DNA from: Pseudomonas akapageensis
GTDB lineage: Bacteria > Pseudomonadota > Gammaproteobacteria > Pseudomonadales > Pseudomonadaceae
Assembly: GCF_011355085.1 (NCBI RefSeq)
Contig: NZ_VXCP01000056.1
Location: forward strand, 63,126-115,724
Length of the DNA: 52,599 nt
Direction: 5' to 3'
Positions 34,423 to 44,291 of this stretch are shown piece after piece (the stretch's first letter is position 1; every line of letters starts with the position of its first letter). The position numbers and the translations under genes are program-made. The notes beneath the pieces are model-generated. The model saw only the letters and a list, made by a program, of their open reading frames with translations. It was not told where the DNA came from and made no database searches.

Positions 34423-34660
34423 TCTAGGGAAACTGCCAAACTCGCTTCCACGCGAGAAGGTGGCAGCCATGCGCGGTGTGGAAGACCGGGGTTTCTCCCT
34501 AGACACCATGGACCCGGCGCACTCGAAAGTGCTCCGCGCACAGCCGCCATAACACGAAAGAGCAGACGTCAAACATCAGCCATCGAGTAATGGGTCTAGG
34601 GAAAACTCCGGACTTCCACATCCAGGTCGCTGATTTTGCAGCGACGGATGGAGACTAGCC
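34423..34660 (-). promoter_or_regulatory. Structured leader before the DUF6124 gene, three alternating repeat units
   Basis: Three copies of TCTAGGGA-N(10-14)-CTTCCAC occur: plus strand 34423-34451, minus strand 34503-34478 and plus strand 34595-34619. The second and third form an inverted repeat of about 29 bases around 91 bases; the first TCTAGGGA can instead pair with TCCCTAGA (34496-34503). Further stems are nested CTGCCA/TGGCAG and CTCGC/GCGAG (34433-34466), CGGT/ACCG (34474-34488), GCACT/AGTGC with a UUCG-type loop (34519-34532), and GTCGCTG/CAGCGAC with CATCC/GGATG (34619-34650). Whether it is a cis RNA or a small mobile inverted repeat cannot be told from one copy. The rest of 34401-35090 holds only a REP doublet and the brnQ leader. 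Confidence 0.6.
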
Positions 34661-34761
34661 TTAAAGGTTTCGCAGACTCAAGCCGCTCAATGGCAAAATG
34701 GATTTTCTCGGAAATATCCTACAAATAACAGCAAAATTGAGCAAAGTTCGTAAGAAGGTCC

Positions 34762-34860
34762 TTCGGCCCTTATCGCTGGCAAGCCAGCTCCCACAGAGAA
34801 AGTGCATACACCTCGGTCACCTGTGGGAGCTGGCTTGCCAGCGATGACGTCGGTGCGGCC
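34762..34860. repeat. Second-family REP doublet
   Basis: TATCGCTGGCAAGCCAGCTCCCACAG at the left and CTGTGGGAGCTGGCTTGCCAGCGATGA at the right are outward copies of the GGCAAGCC-type REP, separated by about 25 bases. Same family as 33895-34001. Confidence 0.85.
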
Positions 34861-35000
34861 ACCACAAGATGCATAAATGCGACACAAAAATGTCGTGCAT
34901 CGGATAGTCCGCCCCGCAACAGTGCGTTCAGCCCCCAAATTCGGTACCCTAGCGGGCTAACTTCTGTGCCTCGCCCCCCAAAAGGGAGCAGCACGCAAAA

Positions 35001-35090
35001 CGGGTCTGTCCCATCCGGATAGACAGCATTTCCCTCACCCATAGGGAAGTCCCCCTCTAAATTCCGATTCAGTAGTGTGGTATTTCCTTA
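35001..35090 (+). promoter_or_regulatory. Possible structured leader of brnQ
   Basis: CTGTC/GACAG (35006-35026) and TTCCCT/AGGGAA (35030-35048) can form two small hairpins just before brnQ, and the ATG at 35091 has no clear ribosome binding site. This hints at regulated translation, but the stems are short. Confidence 0.3.
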
Positions 35091-36404
35091 ATGAAAGTGT
35101 TGAAAGGCCAGGACATCCTGGCGCTTGGTTTTATGACGTTTGCCCTGTTCGTCGGGGCTGGCAATATCATCTTCCCTCCCATCGTCGGTTTGCAGTCCGG
35201 GCCTCATGTCTGGATGGCGGCGCTGGGCTTTCTGCTCACGGCGGTCGGTCTGCCGGTCATCACCGTGGTCGCCCTGGCCAAGGTGGGTGGCGGCATGGAC
35301 GCCCTGAGCAGCCCGATCGGCAAAATCGCCGGTGGCCTGCTGGCCGCGGCCTGCTACCTGGCGGTCGGTCCGTTGTTCGCGACCCCGCGTACCGCCACTG
35401 TGTCCTTCGAGGTAGGCCTGGCACCGCTGACCGGCGAGAGCCCGCTGGCGCTGTTCCTGTACAGCTCGGTGTACTTCCTGGTGGTGTTCTTCATTTCGCT
35501 CTACCCGGGCCGTCTGCTGGACACCGTCGGACGCTTCCTGGCGCCACTGAAGATCATCGCCCTGGCGGTGCTGGGCATCGCCGCCTTCGCCTTGCCGGCA
35601 GGTGATATCGGCACCGCAACGCCTGAGTACGTCGCAGCGCCGTTTTCCCAGGGCTTCATCAATGGTTACCTGACCATGGATACCCTCGGGGCGCTGGTGT
35701 TCGGTATCGTCATCGTCAATGCCATCCGTTCGCGCGGCGTCGAGTCGCCACGCCTGATCACCCGTTACGCGATCATCGCCGGGTTGATTGCCGGTGTCGG
35801 TCTGGCGCTGGTGTATGTCAGCCTTTTCCGTCTGGGCTCGGGCAGCCATGAAGTGGCGGCGGGTGCCACCAATGGCGCGGCGGTACTGCACGCGTATGTG
35901 CAGCACACCTTCGGCTCCCTGGGCAGCGGTTTCCTCGCGGTGCTGATCGCCCTGGCGTGCCTGGTGACGGCGGTGGGCCTGACCTGCGCCTGCGCCGAGT
36001 ATTTCAGCCAGGTATTGCCGCTGTCCTACAAGACTCTGGTGATCATCCTGGCGGCGTTCTCGTTGCTGGTGTCCAACCTGGGCCTGACCAAGCTGATCCA
36101 GTTCTCGATCCCGGTACTGACGGCGATCTACCCGCCGTGCATCGCCCTGGTGGCCCTGAGCTTCTGCAAGGACTTCTGGCACGAGCAGGGGCGTATCGTC
36201 GGACCGGTGATGCTGGTGTCGTTCCTGTTCGGCATGATCGACGCCCTCAAGGGTGCCGGGCTTGCCGAGTGGATGCCGGCGCAGATGTCCCATCTGCCGT
36301 TGAGCGATCAAGGCCTGGCCTGGCTGGTGCCGTCGGTCATGACCCTGTTCGTTGCGGTCGCCGTGGATCGTCTGCTGGGCAAGCGCAGCGAAGCGCTGGC
36401 CTGA
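35091..36404 (+). CDS. brnQ: Branched-chain amino acid carrier (BrnQ/BraB family)
   Basis: A 437-residue inner-membrane cation symporter (LIVCS family) for leucine, isoleucine and valine, with about 12 hydrophobic segments. The N-terminal GFMTFALFVGAGNIIFPP and the AFCKDFWHEQG-like segment near residue 365 (SFCKDFWHEQ) are family features. The position after sucCD corresponds to braB in P. aeruginosa. No Shine-Dalgarno sequence is seen before ATG 35091. A terminator follows at 36458. Confidence 0.93.
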   Translation: MKVLKGQDILALGFMTFALFVGAGNIIFPPIVGLQSGPHVWMAALGFLLTAVGLPVITVVALAKVGGGMDALSSPIGKIAGGLLAAACYLAVGPLFATPRTATVSFEVGLAPLTGESPLALFLYSSVYFLVVFFISLYPGRLLDTVGRFLAPLKIIALAVLGIAAFALPAGDIGTATPEYVAAPFSQGFINGYLTMDTLGALVFGIVIVNAIRSRGVESPRLITRYAIIAGLIAGVGLALVYVSLFRLGSGSHEVAAGATNGAAVLHAYVQHTFGSLGSGFLAVLIALACLVTAVGLTCACAEYFSQVLPLSYKTLVIILAAFSLLVSNLGLTKLIQFSIPVLTAIYPPCIALVALSFCKDFWHEQGRIVGPVMLVSFLFGMIDALKGAGLAEWMPAQMSHLPLSDQGLAWLVPSVMTLFVAVAVDRLLGKRSEALA

Positions 36405-36457
36405 TGATTTTGCAGTAAGGATTCTGGCGCCCGCCACAAGCCGGTAGTCAGACACTG

Positions 36458-36492
36458 AAATGCCCCGTATCAATCGATCCGGGGCATTTTTT
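36458..36492 (+). terminator. Rho-independent terminator of brnQ
   Basis: AAATGCCCCG (36458-36467) and CGGGGCATTT (36480-36489) form a stem with a 12-base loop and end in a T run. It is 54 bases past the brnQ stop. Confidence 0.88.
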
Positions 36493-36580
36493 ATGCGCGA
36501 GCAAGCGTGCCTTTTTCCCTGTGTTAACGTCGAAGCACTGCGTTTGAATCTCTTTGCCCGTTTGACTCCCAGGAAAATGC

Positions 36581-37321
36581 ATGACGTTCGTTGAAAGCAA
36601 TTGGCTCCATCTCGTCGCCGCGCTGTGGTTCATTGTTTGTTGGGGCGGGTACACCCGCTATGCCATCTGGAAGGGGCGCGACACGGCCTGCCTGGCCAGC
36701 GTTCTGCACCTGTATCGCGAAGACTGGATGCGCCGCATGCTGCTGCGCGACAACCGCATTGCCGATGCCAGCGTGATCGGCAACCTGGAGCGCAACGCCT
36801 CGTTCTTCGCCTCCAGTACCTTGATTATCCTGGCCGGTATTCTCACGGTGCTGGGCGCATCCGATCGTGCCTTGTCGTTGCTGGCTGACCTGCCGCTGGT
36901 GCAACAGGCTTCCCAGGGGATGTCGGAGATCAAGCTGCTGTGCCTGGCGATGGTGTTCGTCTACGCCTTCTTCACGTTCAGCTGGTGCATGCGCCAGTAC
37001 AACTTTGCTGCGATATTGGTGGGGTCGGCGCCCATGGTTGGCGAGCGCCATGTCAGCGAGCTGGAGCGCAAGGCATTTGCCTTGCGGGCGGCGCGGGTGA
37101 TTTCGATGGCGGCCAACCAGTTCAACTTCGGTCTGCGTTCCTATTACTTCGGCATGACCATGCTGGCCTGGTTCGTCAGTCCCTGGCTGTTCATGTTGAT
37201 GAGTGCGGGTGTGGTACTGGTATTGTATCGCCGGGAGTTTCATTCCGACGTACTGGAAGTCATGGTCTATACCCCGACCGAGACACCCTTGCCCGAGGTC
37301 GGCAGGGAAATAGCCGGATGA
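36581..37321 (+). CDS. DUF599 domain-containing membrane protein
   Basis: A 246-residue integral membrane protein. Four hydrophobic segments are visible: about residues 10-25 (HLVAALWFIVCWGGY), 75-95 (ASSTLIILAGILTVLG), 117-137 (LLCLAMVFVYAFFTFSW) and 195-215 (AWFVSPWLFMLMSAGVVLVLY). The conserved NLERNASFFASSTLIILAG and RQYNF segments mark DUF599. The function is unknown. CAGGAAAATGC precedes the ATG at 36581. It follows brnQ in the same order as PA1591 follows braB. Confidence 0.88.
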   Translation: MTFVESNWLHLVAALWFIVCWGGYTRYAIWKGRDTACLASVLHLYREDWMRRMLLRDNRIADASVIGNLERNASFFASSTLIILAGILTVLGASDRALSLLADLPLVQQASQGMSEIKLLCLAMVFVYAFFTFSWCMRQYNFAAILVGSAPMVGERHVSELERKAFALRAARVISMAANQFNFGLRSYYFGMTMLAWFVSPWLFMLMSAGVVLVLYRREFHSDVLEVMVYTPTETPLPEVGREIAG

Positions 37322-37383
37322 GTATGTTCAACTGCGCAGGTTGTGATTAATAGCGAATTCGACGCTCACAAGTTTCAGCTGAG

Positions 37384-37418
37384 CATAATAAAGCCCGACA
37401 TGATCGGGCTTTATTATG
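37384..37418. terminator. Bidirectional terminator, perfect 15-bp stem
   Basis: CATAATAAAGCCCGA (37384-37398) and its exact complement (37404-37418) flank a 5-base loop. A/T-rich ends give U-tracts on both strands. It sits between the convergent DUF599 and lipoprotein genes. Confidence 0.9.
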
Positions 37419-37439
37419 TGTAACACCACAGTCTGCGAA

Positions 37440-37703
37440 TTACTGGGCAGGCTTGGTTTCCGGTGCCGGAGCAGGGGTGGCTGCCTCTTCAGCGCGCTTT
37501 TGCGCCGCTTCAGCCTCAGCTTTGGCAGCTTCGGCGTTTTCTTTGGCGGCGTCTTTCATCTTATCCTGAGCCTCGCCCATTTTCTCCTGGGCTTGCTCGG
37601 CATGTTTCTGCGCATCCTGAGCTTTGTTCTCGCTGGCTTTGTCACAAGCAGCAAGACCCAGGGTAGCGGCCAGCATCAAGGTATAAGCTAAAGTCTTACG
37701 CAT
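37440..37703 (-). CDS. Small Ala/Glu-rich lipoprotein
   Basis: An 87-residue predicted lipoprotein. The signal peptide MRKTLAYTLMLAATLGLAAC gives lipidation at C20; D21 follows it, which in enteric bacteria favours inner-membrane retention. Residues 25-70 are a long charged helix with repeated AxxA/KxxA spacing (EKMGEAQDKMKDAAKENAEA), likely a coiled coil. The last 15 residues are Pro/Ala-rich. The function is unknown. GGAGACACACCCC precedes the ATG at 37703. Confidence 0.82.
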   Translation of the reverse strand: MRKTLAYTLMLAATLGLAACDKASENKAQDAQKHAEQAQEKMGEAQDKMKDAAKENAEAAKAEAEAAQKRAEEAATPAPAPETKPAQ

Positions 37704-37859
37704 GGGGTGTGTCTCCGTGTTTAAAGATATCTACGTGCCTTTCGAGCGTTGCAGTTCGGAATAAGTTCCATGCACGCTGCATATATATAAGTATGGGATC
37801 CATATCGACTTTTCGCTCGAATTCTGCTCTGGGGCGAAACTAAGGAAAGAGTGTCTTGA

Positions 37860-38336
37860 ATGAATGATTTAGCGCTGCTGGCGCGTGCCGAACGATTTCT
37901 GTCGGTATTACGTCATTGTCAGAAACTGGGAATGCGCGTGCACGCGGCCAACACTGACGGCATGACACTGGTATTGCCGTACTCGCCCCAGATTGCGGGC
38001 GACGCGCAAACCGGGCTGGTCCACGGCGGTGTCCTGACCACCTTGATGGACACCACTTGCGGCATGGCGACGCTGTGCGTACTGCCGGAATTCGAGCTGT
38101 GCCCGACCCTCGACCTGCGTATCGACCACATGCACCCGGGTGAGGCGGGCAAGGATGTCTACGGCTTCGCCCAATGCTACCGGGTGTCCCGTGACGTGAT
38201 CTTTACCCGGGGCTATGCCTACCAGAACGATCCGGCGCAACCCATTGCCCAGGTGGTTGGTACCTTCATGCGGCTGGGCAAGAGCATCAAGGTCGGCGTG
38301 GGTGCGCCTCTGGCAACGCTGGGAGGTGAAGCATGA
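37860..38336 (+). CDS. PaaI-like hotdog thioesterase
   Basis: A 158-residue hotdog-fold protein. The motif VHGGVLTTLMDTTCGMA (about residues 54-70) is the PaaI/YbgC-type signature with HGG and the catalytic Asp region. The strand TLDLRIDHMHPG follows. It probably hydrolyses an acyl-CoA; the substrate is unknown. The ATG at 37860 follows AAGGAAAG by 10 bases. The next gene overlaps it by 4 bases and is a second, distant member of the same fold, so the two may form a heteromer or serve one pathway. Confidence 0.85.
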   Translation: MNDLALLARAERFLSVLRHCQKLGMRVHAANTDGMTLVLPYSPQIAGDAQTGLVHGGVLTTLMDTTCGMATLCVLPEFELCPTLDLRIDHMHPGEAGKDVYGFAQCYRVSRDVIFTRGYAYQNDPAQPIAQVVGTFMRLGKSIKVGVGAPLATLGGEA

Positions 38337-38788
38337 ATGCGCGAAACCTGCGTGAGCAGCTCAACCAGGCCCATGCCAGGGGCGACTATGCGCCATTGCT
38401 CGAGCTGATCCCCTATGCCGGGCTGATCGGCATCGAGTGCGCGCGCCAGGGTGATGAGCTGCTGTTTCGCTTGCCGGCCAACCCGGACAATGTCGGCAAT
38501 CCCATCCTGCCGGCGATTCATGGCGGGGTGATTGCCGGTTTCATGGAGTTGGCCGCGCTGCTGCACGTGATGGTGTTTACCGGTACGGGGTCGATACCCA
38601 AGATCATCGATTTTTCCATCGACTACCTGCGCGCCGGTCACGTGCGCGACACCTACGCGCGTTGCCAGTTGTGGCGCCAGGGCCGGCGCGTGACCAACGT
38701 GGCGATCACCGCCTGGCAGGGCGTGGAGGCCGAGCCGATTGCCACGGCCCGGGCACATTTCAAGATCGAAGAACCGACCGACACTTGA
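38333..38788 (+). CDS. PaaI-like hotdog thioesterase, second copy
   Basis: A 151-residue hotdog-fold protein. The signature is AIHGGVIAGFMELAALL (about residues 60-77), with Glu (FMELAA) in the place of the Asp in the first copy, and FSIDYLRAGHVRDTYARC on the next strands. It is translationally coupled to the previous gene (ATGA). Probable acyl-CoA thioesterase with unknown substrate. htpG follows after 112 bases. Confidence 0.85.
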   Translation: MNARNLREQLNQAHARGDYAPLLELIPYAGLIGIECARQGDELLFRLPANPDNVGNPILPAIHGGVIAGFMELAALLHVMVFTGTGSIPKIIDFSIDYLRAGHVRDTYARCQLWRQGRRVTNVAITAWQGVEAEPIATARAHFKIEEPTDT

Positions 38789-38900
38789 AATCCCGGAGCC
38801 TGCCCCCATCTCGATGTCATCCCGCCGCACGTTGGCAGGCGAAGGACCATTCGGCCCGTCTGCCGTGCGGCTTATGCCATCTGATTGGAGTTTGATGACC

Positions 38901-40805
<1,905 letters not shown>

Positions 40806-40816
40806 GCTGTTGTAGA

Positions 40817-40840
40817 AAAGCCCGCTTCGGCGGGCTTTTT
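40817..40840 (+). terminator. Rho-independent terminator of htpG
   Basis: AAAGCCCGC-TTCG-GCGGGCTTT with a following T run, 11 bases after the htpG stop. Confidence 0.92.
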
Positions 40841-40873
40841 CATTTCTGATCCATTGCATGAGGGGAGTGGGGC

Positions 40874-41602
40874 ATGAGCGCAGTGACTATCGAATCGCTG
40901 GTCTATCAGATTGACGGCAAGCCCTATGAAAGCCGCCTGGTGTTCGACGCCGATATCTCGTCGCCACGTCCAGGTCTGTTGATGGCACCGAACTGGATGG
41001 GTGTCGGCGCAGGTGCCGAGCGCATCGCCCAGGCGGTAGCGGCCAAGGGTTACGTGGTATTGATTGCCGACCTCTATGGTCAGGCCGTGCGACCGCAGGA
41101 CGGTGATCAGGCGGGCGCGGCGATGATGCCGCTCAAGAACGACCGCGCCGAGTTGCGCAAGCGCATGCAGGCGGCCCTGGCGCAATTGCAGGGGCAGGGC
41201 AAGGCGGCAGTCGACAAGGCGCAGTTGGCGACCTTCGGCTTCTGTTTTGGTGGTTGCTGCGCCCTGGAGCTGGCGCGCACCGGTGTGCCACTGAAGGCGG
41301 CGGTGTCGTTCCACGGTACGCTGGATACGCCGAACCCGGCCGACGCGAAAAACATCAAGGGCTCGGTGCTGGTGCTGCACGGCGCAAGCGACCCGCTGGT
41401 GCCCAAGGAACAACTGCCGGCGTTCGAGGATGAGATGAATGCGGCGGGTGTCGATTGGCAGCTGCTCAGCTATGGCGGGGCGGTGCATTCGTTTACTGAT
41501 CCTGCAGCGAACAAGCCGGGGATGATGATGTACGACGCCAGGACGGCGGGGCGGGCGTTTCAGGCGATGCATAATTTGCTGGAAGAAGTGTTTAAAGGTT
41601 GA
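40874..41602 (+). CDS. Dienelactone hydrolase family protein
   Basis: A 242-residue alpha/beta hydrolase. The nucleophile is C124 in GFCFGG, with D173 (GASDPLVP) and H205 (GAVHSF) completing a Cys-Asp-His triad as in dienelactone hydrolase. No pathway genes for chloroaromatics are near, so its natural ester or lactone substrate is unknown. GAGGGGAG precedes the ATG at 40874. The position after htpG matches PA1597. A REP element follows. Confidence 0.9.
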   Translation: MSAVTIESLVYQIDGKPYESRLVFDADISSPRPGLLMAPNWMGVGAGAERIAQAVAAKGYVVLIADLYGQAVRPQDGDQAGAAMMPLKNDRAELRKRMQAALAQLQGQGKAAVDKAQLATFGFCFGGCCALELARTGVPLKAAVSFHGTLDTPNPADAKNIKGSVLVLHGASDPLVPKEQLPAFEDEMNAAGVDWQLLSYGGAVHSFTDPAANKPGMMMYDARTAGRAFQAMHNLLEEVFKG

Positions 41603-41606
41603 TGAT

Positions 41607-41635
41607 CTCGTTCCCACGCTCTGCGTGGGAACGAG
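41607..41635. repeat. Single REP element
   Basis: CTCGTTCCCACGC-TCT-GCGTGGGAACGAG is a perfect palindromic REP core of the first family, just after the dienelactone hydrolase gene. Confidence 0.85.
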
Positions 41636-41641
41636 GGCTAA

Positions 41642-41670
41642 CTGTCATCACTGTGTCATCCCAGTGTCAT
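41642..41670 (+). promoter_or_regulatory. Phased TGTCAT repeats, PhoB-box-like
   Basis: CTGTCAT (41642), GTGTCAT (41653) and GTGTCAT (41664) are three direct repeats 11 bases apart, matching the half-site CTGTCAT and the spacing of Pho boxes. They end 32 bases before the DUF3859 start. There is no good -10 at the expected distance, so the function is uncertain. Confidence 0.45.
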
Positions 41671-41702
41671 AGCCTCGCGCCATCCATTTCCAGGAGCGCA
41701 CT

Positions 41703-42167
41703 ATGCACTTGTTCCGTTTCACCACCCTGGCCGCAATGATGCTGGCCAGCGGCCTGGCCACCGCCGAAGTTCGCATCGAAGGCCCCGTCGAATACGGCGT
41801 GTTCGCCACCCAGTACAAAGACTTCCAGCCCGGTGAGCGCGTGCTCACGCAAAGCAATCAGACCATCGAACACACCGACACGGTGCCGGCAAAGCTGGGG
41901 ACCAAGTTTGGCTTGCGCTACAAACTGGAAGGCAAGGTGGCGGACGACACGCCGCTGACGCTGCTGTATCTCACGCCTGGGGTGACGACGCCGGATGGCA
42001 AGCGCCATGACAAGTTCGTGGTGGAGCAGAAGCTGGTGCCGGGGGCGCCGCAGGATGTGATGGCCTATGAATTTACCGAGGCTCATGAGGTGGTGGCGGG
42101 GGAGTGGCAGTTCATGGTGTTTCAGGGGGATCGGTTGTTGGCGCAGAAGCGGTTTACGGTCAGGTAA
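41703..42167 (+). CDS. DUF3859 periplasmic protein
   Basis: A 154-residue exported protein with a signal peptide (FTTLAAMMLASGLATA, cleaved near residue 21). The mature part is a beta-rich single domain (VRIEGPVEYGVFATQY, GTKFGLRYKLEGKV, YEFTEAHEVVAGEWQFMVFQGDRLLAQKRFTV) matching DUF3859. The function is unknown. CAGGAGCGCACT precedes the ATG. Phased TGTCAT repeats upstream suggest control by PhoB or a relative. Confidence 0.85.
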   Translation: MHLFRFTTLAAMMLASGLATAEVRIEGPVEYGVFATQYKDFQPGERVLTQSNQTIEHTDTVPAKLGTKFGLRYKLEGKVADDTPLTLLYLTPGVTTPDGKRHDKFVVEQKLVPGAPQDVMAYEFTEAHEVVAGEWQFMVFQGDRLLAQKRFTVR

Positions 42168-42188
42168 AGCTGCGACCGCTTTGCGGTC

Positions 42189-42270
42189 GATCGCGGGCAA
42201 GCCCGCTCCCACAGGGGGATTGCGGCGTACATAACTCCTCTGTGGGAGCTGGCTTGCCAGCGATGAGGCC
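42189..42270. repeat. Second-family REP doublet
   Basis: GATCGCGGGCAAGCCCGCTCCCACAG and CTGTGGGAGCTGGCTTGCCAGCGATGAGGCC are outward cores separated by about 25 bases. It lies between the convergent DUF3859 and fabB genes, next to the fabB terminator. Confidence 0.87.
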
Positions 42271-42289
42271 CTCAAATACGCCACAAACA

Positions 42290-42318
42290 AAAACGCCCCG
42301 AACCAGTCGGGGCGTTTT
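42290..42318. terminator. Bidirectional terminator of fabAB
   Basis: AAAACGCCCCG (42290-42300) and CGGGGCGTTTT (42308-42318) form a perfect 11-bp stem with a 7-base loop and A/T ends for both strands. It is 20 bases past the fabB stop (minus). Confidence 0.9.
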
Positions 42319-42338
42319 CACATAAAGGTCAACGACCC

Positions 42339-43559
42339 TTACTTGCCAGTCCAGCGCTTGAGCACCAGGGTGGCGTTGGTGCCGCCGAAACCGAAGCTGT
42401 TGCTCATCACGGTATCGATCTTGGCATTCTCGACGGTCTTGGTCTGGATCGGCAGGTCAGCAACCGCCGGGTCCAGTTCGTCGATGTTGGCGGAGCCGGC
42501 AATGAAGTTGCCTTCCATCATCAGCATGCAGTAGATCGCTTCGTGAACGCCGGCGGCGCCCAGGGAGTGACCCGACAGGCTCTTGGTGGAGCTGATGGCC
42601 GGAGCCTTGTCGCCGAAGACTTCGCGCACGCCCTTGATCTCGGCCACGTCGCCAACCGGCGTCGAGGTGCCGTGGGTGTTCAGGTAGTCGATCGGGGTGT
42701 CGACGGTGGACATTGCCATCTGCATGCAGCGGATCGCGCCTTCGCCGCTCGGGGCGACCATGTCGTAGCCGTCGGACGTCGCGCCGTAGCCAACGATTTC
42801 GGCGTAGATCTTCGCGCCACGGGCCAGAGCGTGTTCCAGCTCTTCGACCACGACCATGCCGCCACCGCCGGCGATGACGAAACCGTCACGCTTGTTGTCG
42901 TAGGCGCGGGAGGCCTTTTCCGGGGTGTCGTTGTACTGGCTGGACAGTGCGCCCATGGCGTCGAACAGGAACGATTGGCTCCAGTGCTCTTCTTCACCGC
43001 CGCCGGCGAAAACGATGTCCTGCTTGCCCATCTGGATCTGTTCCATGGCGGTACCGATGCAGTGAGCACTGGTGGCGCAGGCAGAAGCGATGGAGTAGTT
43101 CAGGCCCTTGATCTTGAACGGCGTGGCCAGGCAGGCCGAAACGGTGCTGCTCATGGTCCGCGTGACGCGGTATGGGCCGACGCGCTTGACGCCTTTTTCG
43201 CGCAGGATGTCCAGCGCTTCCATCTGGTTCAGGGTCGATGCGCCGCCGGAGCCGGCGATCAGGCCGGTGCGCGGGTTGGACACCTGCTCTTCGGTCAGGC
43301 CCGAATCCTTGATCGCATCCTGCATTGCCAGGTAGGCGTAGGCAGCGGCGTGGCCGACGAAGCGGAACACCTTGCGGTCGATCAGTTCTTCGAGGTTGAG
43401 GTCAATGGAGCCGGAAACCTGGCTGCGCAGACCCATTTCGGCATATTCCGGGTTGAAACGGATGCCAGGGCGGCTTGCACGCAGGTTTGCGGAGACGGTC
43501 TCTTTGTCATTGCCCAGGCACGAAACGATGCCCAGACCAGTGATAACGACGCGGCGCAT
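42339..43559 (-). CDS. fabB: 3-oxoacyl-ACP synthase I
   Basis: A 406-residue condensing enzyme that elongates cis-3-decenoyl-ACP, needed for unsaturated fatty acids. The catalytic Cys is C161 (SACATSAHCIG), with H296 (NTHGTSTP), K326 and H331 (GHSLGAAG). It lies 11 bases after fabA on the same strand and forms the fabAB operon of the anaerobic-type unsaturated pathway. The terminator is at 42290-42318. Confidence 0.97.
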   Translation of the reverse strand: MRRVVITGLGIVSCLGNDKETVSANLRASRPGIRFNPEYAEMGLRSQVSGSIDLNLEELIDRKVFRFVGHAAAYAYLAMQDAIKDSGLTEEQVSNPRTGLIAGSGGASTLNQMEALDILREKGVKRVGPYRVTRTMSSTVSACLATPFKIKGLNYSIASACATSAHCIGTAMEQIQMGKQDIVFAGGGEEEHWSQSFLFDAMGALSSQYNDTPEKASRAYDNKRDGFVIAGGGGMVVVEELEHALARGAKIYAEIVGYGATSDGYDMVAPSGEGAIRCMQMAMSTVDTPIDYLNTHGTSTPVGDVAEIKGVREVFGDKAPAISSTKSLSGHSLGAAGVHEAIYCMLMMEGNFIAGSANIDELDPAVADLPIQTKTVENAKIDTVMSNSFGFGGTNATLVLKRWTGK

Positions 43560-43570
43560 GCGGATAACCC

Positions 43571-44086
43571 TTAGAAATTGTCAGTGGAGGTGAAGACGCC
43601 GACCCGAAGGCCTTCGGCGGTGTAGATCTCGCGGCCGTCGACGCTGACCGAGCCATCGGCGATGGCCATGTTCAGCTTGCCCTTCAGGACGCGCTTGATA
43701 TGAATGTTATAGGTAACTTTGCTGGCGCTCGGCAGTACCTGGCCGAAGAATTTCACTTCGCCCGAACCCAGCGCCCGGCCACGGCCCGGCAGGCCTTGCC
43801 AGCCGAGGAAGAAACCTACCAGCTGCCACATGGCATCGAGGCCCAGGCAGCCCGGCATCACCGGGTCACCTTCGAAGTGGCAGGCGAAGAACCACAGGTC
43901 CGGCGTGATATCAAGCTCGGCGACCAATTCACCTTTGCCGTACTTGCCACCCTCGGCACTGATGTGGGTGATGCGATCGACCATCAGCATGTTCGGGGCG
44001 GGCAGTTGCGCGTTACCTTGGCCGAACAGCTCACCGCGACTGCAGCGCAACAGGTCTTCCCGGGTAAAGGCGTTTTGTTTGGTCAT
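43571..44086 (-). CDS. fabA: 3-hydroxydecanoyl-ACP dehydratase/isomerase
   Basis: A 171-residue hotdog-fold enzyme that dehydrates 3-hydroxydecanoyl-ACP and isomerises it to cis-3-decenoyl-ACP, the branch point to unsaturated fatty acids. The catalytic H70 (FACHFEGDPVMPG) and D84 (GLDAMWQ) are at the E. coli numbers. GAGGAGC precedes the ATG at 44086. A DesT-type palindrome lies 133 bases upstream. The fabB start follows after 11 bases. Confidence 0.97.
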   Translation of the reverse strand: MTKQNAFTREDLLRCSRGELFGQGNAQLPAPNMLMVDRITHISAEGGKYGKGELVAELDITPDLWFFACHFEGDPVMPGCLGLDAMWQLVGFFLGWQGLPGRGRALGSGEVKFFGQVLPSASKVTYNIHIKRVLKGKLNMAIADGSVSVDGREIYTAEGLRVGVFTSTDNF

Positions 44087-44218
44087 GCGAGCTCCTCAAT
44101 AGTCCCTGTGCGGCAGGGGGCAAATCTTCCCGGCCGACTCGAAAGCCAAAGGCTTTGAGGCGGCAGCCTACACATAGACTATTGCGTTGTAGTGAAAGTC
44201 ACAGCACAGAGGACGAGA

Positions 44219-44234
44219 AGTACACTTGTGCACT
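44219..44234. promoter_or_regulatory. DesT-like operator upstream of fabAB
   Basis: AGTACACTTGTGCACT is a 16-base palindrome of the form AGTnCACnnGTGnACT. In P. aeruginosa DesT binds similar palindromes before desCB and fabAB to balance membrane unsaturation. The 205-base region 44087-44291 has no gene. Confidence 0.5.
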
Positions 44235-44291
44235 GAAATTATTATTTGGGAGGCGTCGACAGCCCGATCCAGCCTCTTAGACTGCCGCACT

